This document shows positions 1-7,355 of a stretch of DNA of 64,000 bases, piece after piece (position 1 is the stretch's first letter; every line of letters begins with the position of its first letter). This DNA is from Bacteroidales bacterium (GTDB lineage: Bacteria; Bacteroidota; Bacteroidia; Bacteroidales; UBA932). Made by a program: the position numbers and the translations under genes. The notes under the pieces are model-generated. The model was not told the DNA's origin. It saw only the letters and a list, made by a program, of their open reading frames with translations, and did no database searches. Where the stretch lies: positions 67,387-131,386 of the forward strand of contig JAHHQQ010000003.1 of assembly GCA_020026275.1 (NCBI GenBank), given 5' to 3'.

Positions 1-504
1 GACCGCCTTGTTCTCATAATTCAAAGCGGCGATGTCGGTCCAATCGTATTGGACAATCGTATTGCCTTCCTCGTCGCGCTCGTACCAGTCGGCAGGACAT
101 TCATTAATCCAACGGGCATCCGGTGAAGTGTGGTTCGCCACCCAGTCCAGAATGACCTTGAATCCCCTGTCATGCGCTTCAGCGAGGAAATGATCAAAAT
201 CTTCCAAGGTGCCGAACTCAGGATTGACGGCACAATAATCGGAAATGGCATAATAGGAACCCAGTGTCCCCTTTCTTTCCTTGACCCCGATCGGATAGAT
301 CGGCATGAGCCAGAGAATGTCCACACCGAGCTTCTCCAGACGAGGCAGCTCCTTTTCCGCTGCCGCAAATGTCCCCTCCGGCGTATATTGCCGCACGTTC
401 ATCTCGTAGATGACGGAATTCTGCCAGCTCCTCTCCTCCGGAGCCGTAGAACAGGAAGTGAAGACAGTCGCCAAAAGGACGAGCAACCAAATTATCTTTT
501 TCAT
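1..504 (-). CDS. GH13 alpha-amylase-family lipoprotein, 3' part outside window
   Basis: Last visible gene of the alpha-glucan operon; only its first 168 codons are inside the window. It opens with a lipoprotein signal (MKKIIWLLVL..., lipobox ending at Cys18), so it is probably anchored in the outer membrane. The next residues fit the start of a GH13 (beta/alpha)8 barrel: VIYEMNVRQYTPEGT near 31-45, LWLMPIYPIG near 64-73 and the conserved region I DWVANHTS at 120-127. The catalytic Asp/Glu/Asp residues would lie beyond the window edge, so activity cannot be checked. It starts 12 bases after the stop of the upstream BACON-GH13 gene, so the two are almost surely co-transcribed. Expected role: cutting starch or maltodextrin at or near the cell surface. 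The family call is firm; the exact specificity (amylase or debranching) is open. Confidence 0.88.
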   Translation of the reverse strand, partial: MKKIIWLLVLLATVFTSCSTAPEERSWQNSVIYEMNVRQYTPEGTFAAAEKELPRLEKLGVDILWLMPIYPIGVKERKGTLGSYYAISDYCAVNPEFGTLEDFDHFLAEAHDRGFKVILDWVANHTSPDARWINECPADWYERDEEGNTIVQYDWTDIAALNYENKAV

Positions 505-516
505 ATCTGTGTTTTT

Positions 517-3060
517 CTAGAAATTAACCAGCAATTTGAATTCTCCCGGCTGGAGCGCAATCCTCTGTTTTGCTCCCTGATAGGTATTTTTACCGGCGAA
601 GTAATCTTTCCAAGTCTTGCCGTCGGAGAAATTGAGCTCCACGTCTGTCGCCTTGTCGCCGAAGTTGCCGATCACCATGAAAGTGTCGGCACCGGCCGAT
701 GCATGGATGGTACGGATCGGCCAGGAATTGGACCCCACCTTCCACTCGAAGGAGGCACCTGCCTGGAAGAACTCAGGATGAGCATTGCGGAAGCCCAGCA
801 GACCGGCATAAGTGTCGTGAAGCGCCTTTCTTTCCGGCACATCCAGGTATTCCCATCTGACCGGCTTCTCACCAGTCCTGCCACCTTCCTCAATGGAAAC
901 GTCATAACCCATCTCACCGAACTGCCAGATCATCTTCGGACCCGGAACTGTCAGGAAGAAAGCGGCGTTCAAACCGGCACGCTTCATCCGGAGTGAGAGG
1001 CTGTTCTTGATAGAGGAAGTGCCATATTTCTGTGCCTTGAAGGCGGTCCTTTCCTCATCGTGGCTCTCCATGAAGCCGACATAGGCGCCGAATGGAATAT
1101 CATGGCCGGTGTAGAGACCTTCGAAACCACTGTTCTCCTTGTAGCCCATCGCAGACTGGCAATAGGCGTTGTTCAGATTTCTCCACACCTTCATGCCATT
1201 CTCAGCCAGTTCCTTCTCTTCCCTCAGACAGCAGAAATGCTCCAGAATGGTGATGGCATCAGGATTCTCGGCAACGATGGCATTGTGGTAATCTTTGAGG
1301 ATGGCAACTCTGGCAGCATCGTAATTGCCTGCGGTCGCCTCTGTAGAAGAAGTCTGGGTCAGACCTTTGCTCAAATCGAAGCGGAAGCCATCGACCCGGT
1401 ATTCCTTCAGGAGATACTGAAGACTCCGTTTCACGTGCTCTCTGACGGTCTTGTTCTCATGGTTCCAGTCCTCAAACACACTGTATGGATGAGGTGCCTG
1501 CATATTGAACCACGGATTGTTCTCGGCCACCTTGTTGCCGCTGGAGAAGAGCTTCGCCATCGGATTCAGGATGGTGACATGGTTGTAGACCACATCAAGA
1601 ATGACGGCAATGCCCCTTTTGTGGCATTCGTCCACAAACTGCTTGTACAAGTCACGGGAGCCATAGGCCTTGTCCAGTGCAAAATAATGGTTGGGATTGT
1701 AGCCCCAGCTCAAATTGCCGTCAAATTCCTGGACCGGCATGAGTTCAATGGCGTTGATTCCCAATTTCTGGAGGTAATCCAGTTTTTCGAGGGCGCCATG
1801 CAGATCTTTGTTGCGTGTGAAATCTCTCAGCAGCATTTCATAGATCACCAGATTGTTCTGGTCCTTCGCCTTGAAGCCGTCTGTTTTCCAGGCATATCCA
1901 CTGCGGTTTCCAGTCTGGAAAGCGGAAATGAGGCCGGAAGCTTCTGATGGACATGGAGTCAGACCAGGATAGGTTGATTCCGGAATATAGCGGTCATTGG
2001 CGGTATCGTAGACAATCTCCGTGTACGGATCGGACACTCTGACAGAAGCCCCCTGCTTGTAGCCGGGATGATATTGGAAGAGGTATTCCTTTCCTGCCTC
2101 CAGCCCGGTCATCGTGTACCACCAGCAGCCGGCAGCGGCATCCCACTTCATCATGTACTGGCTGTCCCGTTTCCATTTGCTGAAATCACCGATCAGATAG
2201 CAGTAGTCATGGGACTGGCCGTTTTTGTCCTTGTCGTAGAATACGAAAGTGACCGTGTGGTCATCCACGTAGTTGATACCGTGTTTCACACCGCCAGGAA
2301 GCGGAGCTTCGACCACCTTGTCCGGCACGAACTGATATTTGTTGTCCTGGACTTTTACCAGCAGGTCGGCAGTCTGTTTGCTTCCATCTGCATTTCTGAC
2401 GACCACGCCGATATTGGCGACGGCATTCTCTCCAGAACCGAACCAGTCACGGATGGCCGGACCGATCTCCAGTGACCAGAGATTATTCTTCACTTTCTTG
2501 AATTTGCATTTGTCCTTGTTCTCAGACCATTCTGCCTGGACGAAGGACCATTCCTCATCGACCAGACCGATGTGGGCATAGAGCTCACCGGAATAGTCAT
2601 AGAACGGAGAACCGGTGTCAGCACCGTAATACAGGGTGCAGGCCTTGTCGGCATCCGGCAGCTCCGGCACGGCGAACAGGCCGGTCCGGTCCGTATCCGG
2701 TTTGGCTTCCCCGGCCGTCTGGATGACGGTCAGCTGCACTTTGTTGCCAGTGACTGTCTGGAAGGTAACGATGGTGGAACGACGGTTGCCTTCATTCTGC
2801 TGGACGCTGAGAACCAGGTCGGCCGTACCGTTTCCCTGCATCTTGTCCAGAGAGCACCAGGCGGCATCCTTCGGAACAGCGGCCTTCCACTTTCCATTGG
2901 ACGTGACTTTCAGGTTTTTCTGTGCGGCGGCACTTTCAAACTGCGCCATCTTAGGCTCCACGGAAATGCGGATTTCCTCTTCCGGTGCCTCCTGTTTTGC
3001 ACAGGCGATGGACATCAGGGCAGCCATCGCAAAGGTGATATATCTGAAGAACTTCTTCAT
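517..3060 (-). CDS. BACON-containing GH13 alpha-amylase/pullulanase-like lipoprotein
   Basis: 847-residue secreted glucan hydrolase. Lipobox ends at Cys20 (LMSIAC). Residues about 28-115 look like a BACON domain (AWCSLDKMQGNG, then a conserved strand ending VIQTAG). About 125-255 is a beta-rich region of unclear type, and about 258-350 resembles a CBM48/pullulanase N-terminal module (YCYLIGDFSKW at 287-297). The GH13 barrel spans about 400-760: region I DVVYNH at 489-494, nucleophile Asp562 in GFRFDLSKG, acid/base Glu607 in TILEHF, and Asp668 in ESHDEER. The catalytic set is complete. It is preceded by two hairpins after the SusF-like gene, which may lower its expression relative to susCDEF. 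In the sus system of Bacteroides the comparable position is held by SusG, but SusG carries CBM58 rather than BACON. Alpha-glucan specificity is inferred from GH13 motifs and neighbours. Confidence 0.93.
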   Translation of the reverse strand: MKKFFRYITFAMAALMSIACAKQEAPEEEIRISVEPKMAQFESAAAQKNLKVTSNGKWKAAVPKDAAWCSLDKMQGNGTADLVLSVQQNEGNRRSTIVTFQTVTGNKVQLTVIQTAGEAKPDTDRTGLFAVPELPDADKACTLYYGADTGSPFYDYSGELYAHIGLVDEEWSFVQAEWSENKDKCKFKKVKNNLWSLEIGPAIRDWFGSGENAVANIGVVVRNADGSKQTADLLVKVQDNKYQFVPDKVVEAPLPGGVKHGINYVDDHTVTFVFYDKDKNGQSHDYCYLIGDFSKWKRDSQYMMKWDAAAGCWWYTMTGLEAGKEYLFQYHPGYKQGASVRVSDPYTEIVYDTANDRYIPESTYPGLTPCPSEASGLISAFQTGNRSGYAWKTDGFKAKDQNNLVIYEMLLRDFTRNKDLHGALEKLDYLQKLGINAIELMPVQEFDGNLSWGYNPNHYFALDKAYGSRDLYKQFVDECHKRGIAVILDVVYNHVTILNPMAKLFSSGNKVAENNPWFNMQAPHPYSVFEDWNHENKTVREHVKRSLQYLLKEYRVDGFRFDLSKGLTQTSSTEATAGNYDAARVAILKDYHNAIVAENPDAITILEHFCCLREEKELAENGMKVWRNLNNAYCQSAMGYKENSGFEGLYTGHDIPFGAYVGFMESHDEERTAFKAQKYGTSSIKNSLSLRMKRAGLNAAFFLTVPGPKMIWQFGEMGYDVSIEEGGRTGEKPVRWEYLDVPERKALHDTYAGLLGFRNAHPEFFQAGASFEWKVGSNSWPIRTIHASAGADTFMVIGNFGDKATDVELNFSDGKTWKDYFAGKNTYQGAKQRIALQPGEFKLLVNF

Positions 3061-3124
3061 ATTTCTACAATTTGTGGTGAATTGAAAATAATCAGCTCCG
3101 GCATGGTGTCCGGAAATTGGTGAA

Positions 3125-3178
3125 CTGGAGACCGGTCAGGGTCTCCAGCCCAAAAGAAGGGCAGGTCAGCACCTGCCC
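3125..3178 (-). terminator. Two tandem hairpins between SusF-like gene and amylase
   Basis: Two perfect inverted repeats lie in the 133-base gap after the SusF-like stop. The first met by the transcript is 3159-3166/3171-3178 (8 bp, GGGCAGGT with a CAGC loop in plus orientation). The second is 3125-3133/3140-3148 (9 bp, CTGGAGACC). Neither has a strong T run on the minus strand, so they look more like an attenuator or an mRNA stabiliser inside the operon than a full terminator. Confidence 0.5.
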
Positions 3179-3193
3179 GAAATTACGTTCATC

Positions 3194-4639
3194 TTATCTC
3201 TGGATGAATACATAGTCCAAAGTGATATCATTGAAGAAGACATCGTAAGTGCCAGCAGCAATCTTGAAGTTCTTGCCTTTTGCCTGACCCTTGCCGAAAT
3301 TCTTGTCATTGAGCATGATACCGTCTTCACTTCCACCCCAGTCAATGTCCCAAGCATGGTTTGCACGGAACTTCAACTCGGTTTCAGCATCGAAGGTAGC
3401 ATTCTTGAGCACCCAGTTGTGAGGAGCTTTCTGCTCCAGATCCAGGTCGCCGCCCCATCCGTTGAAGCCACCGACCAGAGCGACATGCTGATACTCTACA
3501 GGAGCTTGGTCAGCCAGTTTCTCAGATTTGTAGGACATGGCACCCAAGTCGAAGGTGACAGTGTAGAATTCGTCTCCAGTCGGAGTGCAGATGGCACCGG
3601 CGTTCTCCACGAGTTTGCCTTCAGGAGAAGCGTCTCCGTCCTTGCCTGTACCCAGAGTCTTGTCCCACTTGCCGGCGTTTTCACCTGACCAGATCTTGAA
3701 GTTGTGGTCACCGGTCCACTTGGTAGTGTAAGTGAAGACATTGTTGCCCTGAGGATAGAGCAGGCAGAACTGGGATGCGGCATCTCCGTTCCATCCGCTG
3801 ACGGCTCCTACCAGGTAGTATTCAGAAGCGAGAGGAGAAATCTTGTAGGTTCCGTCCATCATGTTGATGGTCATGACATAGTTGCCTGCCTCTGCAATCT
3901 GACCTGCACCAAAACCGTCTTCACCAGTCAATTTGCCTTCCAATGCGGTATCACCGTTTGTCTCCACACCGAGGGCACCCTTCCAAGGGTCACCGGCATC
4001 GTAGCCTTCCTGAACCAGAATCTTCCAGTAGCAGGCGGCGCCGGCCTTGAATGTGATGGAGAATACAGGATCCTCATAGACATCCTTGCCACTATGTTTG
4101 AATTTGAAATTCTTCGCGGCATCCGTATTCCAATCGTTCATGTTGCCGATCAGATAGTAGGCAGATGAAATCTCAGGAGCCTCTGGAGTGACTTTCACTT
4201 CAAATGCGGCAGGTCCGATGAGAGAAGCCTGTCCTCCAAGATAGACATTGACCATCAGTTCGGCTTTCAAAGTCCTTTCTGCTGGACGTTTGCCGAATTT
4301 CTCGACAACGATTTCCTGAAGTTCGTCCACTGGAAGTTTCATGTCTTCCTGAACGGTAAATTCATATTCCTTCTCAACAATGACGGTCAGAGTGGTTGTG
4401 GTTCCCTCCGGAACAGCGACCGGAGAATAAGTTGCAACCGCAACGGAATCCTCTTCCACCTTTGCCAAGTCAATTGCAGCGACGGGTTTCACGTCCACCT
4501 CGGTGGGAAGAGTGACCATTTCTTCCTGCTCCCAACCCTGAGGGCCGGCAGGCTTGACTCCATAGTCACCTTCGATGCATCCGGTCATCATCAGGCCGGC
4601 CAATACGCTGAATAATGCTATTTTTTTCATAATTCTCAT
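3194..4639 (-). CDS. SusF/SusE-like surface glycan-binding lipoprotein
   Basis: 481-residue lipoprotein, lipobox LMMTGC with Cys21. The N-terminal part (about 25-155) is an Ig-like spacer region with SusE/SusF character. Three repeated starch-binding-type modules follow, each starting with the same pattern: YYLIGNMNDWN near 161, YYLVGAVSGWN near 272 and ALVGGFNGWGG near 389, each rich in Trp/Tyr. Such modules bind alpha-glucan without cutting it, holding the polymer at the cell surface for SusC/SusD and the amylase. The gene lies 10 bases after the SusE-like gene. An alternative start 9 bases downstream (ATG at 4630, MKKIALF...) gives a more usual signal peptide and may be the true one. Binding-protein role is firm; ligand is inferred from the adjacent GH13 genes. 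Confidence 0.87.
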   Translation of the reverse strand: MRIMKKIALFSVLAGLMMTGCIEGDYGVKPAGPQGWEQEEMVTLPTEVDVKPVAAIDLAKVEEDSVAVATYSPVAVPEGTTTTLTVIVEKEYEFTVQEDMKLPVDELQEIVVEKFGKRPAERTLKAELMVNVYLGGQASLIGPAAFEVKVTPEAPEISSAYYLIGNMNDWNTDAAKNFKFKHSGKDVYEDPVFSITFKAGAACYWKILVQEGYDAGDPWKGALGVETNGDTALEGKLTGEDGFGAGQIAEAGNYVMTINMMDGTYKISPLASEYYLVGAVSGWNGDAASQFCLLYPQGNNVFTYTTKWTGDHNFKIWSGENAGKWDKTLGTGKDGDASPEGKLVENAGAICTPTGDEFYTVTFDLGAMSYKSEKLADQAPVEYQHVALVGGFNGWGGDLDLEQKAPHNWVLKNATFDAETELKFRANHAWDIDWGGSEDGIMLNDKNFGKGQAKGKNFKIAAGTYDVFFNDITLDYVFIQR

Positions 4640-4649
4640 GCTTTAAAGA

Positions 4650-5783
4650 TTACTCAACCTTACCGGTACCGTCTGTAAAGTTGATATAGAGAGACTGACC
4701 TTTCTTGGCCCCCACTCTTTCCTGGTCGTTGCCGGTTCCACGGTAAACCAACTCGTTGCTGAATACCATGAACTCAGTCTGCCACCAGTCAGCGTCAGAA
4801 AGTTTGACACATGCACGGAGACAACCGTCCGCATCATTGCCGGCGATGTCATTCGCATAAGGCTGGCTCTTGAAGAAGCCGTCTGCGGTAGCAGGAACCT
4901 CGAACAAGTTCTTGTCATCAATATCCCAAGTACCGGTTGTGGAAGCAATACCGATGGTGTAGACTTTGGCTGGAGCCACCTCTACATTGTAGAGAATATC
5001 GCGGCCGGAGAGAGAAGTTCTGACAACGAACAGATACCAGCCACCCTTGGTGATACCGATATTGCCGCCGGCATCCTTCACGCCTGCCTCAGCATTGTCC
5101 TGGACAGTCACAGCAGCGAATCCTTTCTCGCCACCGTCCCATGCCTTGTTGGTATTAACCTTGAATCCGGTGTTGTCTGCGGTGTAGGCCAATCTCCAGA
5201 ACACGCCTGGATGGCTGTGGACAGGAACCATGTCATAAGCGGCACCCCAATCCCAACCGTTGCAGTCACCAATCATGTAGAGCTTCTCAGGGAGAGATAC
5301 AGGAGGAAGTGCAAAGTGCAGACGGACATTCGGAAGGATGACCTCATTGGAAGTCACTTCGCCCAGACCGCTGTTGCTCAAAGCGGCGTGCAGTCTCAGA
5401 TGCACTGGAAGAACCATTGGGAATTCTTTCTCATCCTTACCGGAAAGAGTAGTCAGCTCAGCAGCCAGTTCCGCTGCATCGACATTGATTTTGGCGTTGG
5501 TGTATTCGCCACTCAAGAGAACGGACTTGCCTTCTCCCCACTCACCTGTAAGGGAAGCCTCGACCTGATAGGTCACCGCTGCGGTGAATCCATAATCAGG
5601 CTGGCAGCAGGTCAGTTCAAGCGTCTTGGACGCTTCCAGATTGTAGGTATTGTTGGCATAAGCTGGTGTATTCAGAACAAAGTCTGCCGGCTCCTGGAGC
5701 ACAGGAGTCTTCTCTTCCTTCTCACAAGCGGAGAAAGCCAGAGCGCCCACCAGCATCGATGCGATCAAATATATTCTTTTCAT
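4650..5783 (-). CDS. SusE-like surface glycan-binding lipoprotein
   Basis: 377-residue lipoprotein, MKRIYLIASMLVGALAFSAC with Cys20. Residues about 25-155 match the SusE N-terminal domain pattern (EPADFVLNTP, then LEASKTLELT); the rest holds two binding modules starting near KLYMIGDCNGWDWG (about 168) and KVYTIGIASTTGTW (about 275). Expected to sit on the outer face of the outer membrane and help SusD capture maltooligosaccharides. Starts 23 bases after the susD stop. It is shorter than the neighbouring SusF-like protein by one module, paralleling the SusE/SusF pair of the classic sus operon. No enzyme motif is seen. Confidence 0.86.
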   Translation of the reverse strand: MKRIYLIASMLVGALAFSACEKEEKTPVLQEPADFVLNTPAYANNTYNLEASKTLELTCCQPDYGFTAAVTYQVEASLTGEWGEGKSVLLSGEYTNAKINVDAAELAAELTTLSGKDEKEFPMVLPVHLRLHAALSNSGLGEVTSNEVILPNVRLHFALPPVSLPEKLYMIGDCNGWDWGAAYDMVPVHSHPGVFWRLAYTADNTGFKVNTNKAWDGGEKGFAAVTVQDNAEAGVKDAGGNIGITKGGWYLFVVRTSLSGRDILYNVEVAPAKVYTIGIASTTGTWDIDDKNLFEVPATADGFFKSQPYANDIAGNDADGCLRACVKLSDADWWQTEFMVFSNELVYRGTGNDQERVGAKKGQSLYINFTDGTGKVE

Positions 5784-5806
5784 TTTCTTACAAATTTAGA
5801 GGTCTG

Positions 5807-7339
5807 TTAATAACCAGGGTTCTGAACCAGGTTGGTGTTGCAGTTGAGATCACTGCTAGGAATTGGGAAGAGATTCAGATGTGAAGAAACGCCACGGCCT
5901 TCTTTCACGCCACCTTTCCAGTCCCATACATAATCTGCAGAAGTGAATTTTCCGAAACGGATGAGGTCATTACGTCTCCAGCCTTCCTGGAAGAGTTCTC
6001 TTGCACGCTCGTCCAGCACTTCGTCCAAAGTGTAGCTGCTGACTGCAGGAAGACCTGCACGCTGACGTACCATGTTGAATGACTTCAGACCGTCGGCACC
6101 TGTAGCGCCTCTGAGTTCACACTCTGCCTTCATCAGAAGAGCGTCCGCATAACGGAAGACAGGATAGTCGGTATCGACGAAACCTTTTGCCTTGCCTGGC
6201 TGGCCGGTGCTGGTCACGTTCTTGAATTTGTAGAAAGCGATACCGTCGGTAAATTTGCTGATATCCTCAATCTCCTCATTCTGACCTTCTGTCCAGAACA
6301 GTTTACGAGCATCTGCATCAGAGAATTTCTTGTAGCAGGTGCTGGTAGTACGGAGACCGCCCCAACCGGAAGCGATACCGATTTCTTCCACTGGCATATC
6401 ACCACCTGTAGAAGCGAAAATGAGGTAATTGGTAACACCGTAGCTCATGGTATTCTCACCGTCTACGACCACTGGGAAGATGATTTCATCGGTGCAACGG
6501 TCGTTGTCAGCAAGGAAGAGCTCGTTGTATTTGTCATGCAGCTGATATTTGCCATCCAGTTTTGCCAGGATGTCTGCACACTCCTGATACTTCGGAGTTC
6601 CAATGTAGACTTCAGCATTGATATAGAGTTTGGCGAGCACCATGATAGGAAGACCCTTGGAAGCTCTGCCGTATTCCACCTCACCGATTTCTGGCAGGTC
6701 GGAACCGTTGATCAGGTCCAGACATTCAGACTCGATGTAGCTGAAGAGCTGCGGTCTCTCGATTCTCTCTGGCAGAGAAGAACCGACTGTGCTGGTCTCG
6801 TCAGCGAAAGGTACATTGCCATAGTTGTCGATGGCATCAAACCAGCAGAGTGCTCTCAGAGCACGGGCCTCAGCTTTCCACTGGGCTGCATCTGGAAGAT
6901 CGATCTTGGCTTTGTCCATCTGACGGAGGAATTCGTTGCATGCAGAGATCTGATAGAACAGTCTGTAGTAGAATGCAGCGACGAAAACGTCGGTGGAAGT
7001 CCATTTCATGCTATGGAAATTCTGAAGGGTCTGGTCATTCCAACCGCAGACCGCTTCATCAGTAGTCAGTCCGTTCAGATGGTAACGGCCACGATAATAC
7101 TGGCTGAAACCACCATCGATACCGGAAATGTTGCAACCGCCATCTGGACCGTTGGCACCAGAAGTGGCAAAACCTGCGTAGCACTGAGCCAGAAGTGAGA
7201 AATAGTCATCAGCAGTCGTCAATGCCTTGTCAGCAGTATTCAAAGCTGGGTCAATCGGAGTGACGTCCAGGTCGCCTACACATGAAGAGAGCCCCAATGC
7301 CACTACAAATGCGCCCAATATGTATTTTATTGCTTTCAT
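5807..7339 (-). CDS. susD: SusD/RagB-type starch-binding lipoprotein
   Basis: 510-residue nutrient-binding lipoprotein that forms the lid of the SusC channel. Lipobox GLSSC ends at Cys20. SusD features: an N-terminal helical TPR-like part with LDVTPIDPALNTADKALTT near 25-43, the internal EARALRALCWFDAIDNYGN stretch, and the C-terminal RRNDLIRFGKF followed by NLFPIPSSDLNCN, which are typical of the RagB/SusD family. The ATG at 7339 is chosen because it begins the signal peptide; a longer open frame to 7447 would overlap the susC coding end and has no signal peptide. The gap to susC is 16 bases. SusC/SusD pairs import oligosaccharides using TonB energy; the substrate here is inferred as maltooligosaccharide from GH13 and SusE/F neighbours. 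Confidence 0.95.
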   Translation of the reverse strand: MKAIKYILGAFVVALGLSSCVGDLDVTPIDPALNTADKALTTADDYFSLLAQCYAGFATSGANGPDGGCNISGIDGGFSQYYRGRYHLNGLTTDEAVCGWNDQTLQNFHSMKWTSTDVFVAAFYYRLFYQISACNEFLRQMDKAKIDLPDAAQWKAEARALRALCWFDAIDNYGNVPFADETSTVGSSLPERIERPQLFSYIESECLDLINGSDLPEIGEVEYGRASKGLPIMVLAKLYINAEVYIGTPKYQECADILAKLDGKYQLHDKYNELFLADNDRCTDEIIFPVVVDGENTMSYGVTNYLIFASTGGDMPVEEIGIASGWGGLRTTSTCYKKFSDADARKLFWTEGQNEEIEDISKFTDGIAFYKFKNVTSTGQPGKAKGFVDTDYPVFRYADALLMKAECELRGATGADGLKSFNMVRQRAGLPAVSSYTLDEVLDERARELFQEGWRRNDLIRFGKFTSADYVWDWKGGVKEGRGVSSHLNLFPIPSSDLNCNTNLVQNPGY

Positions 7340-7355
7340 ATTTATCTCCTGAATT

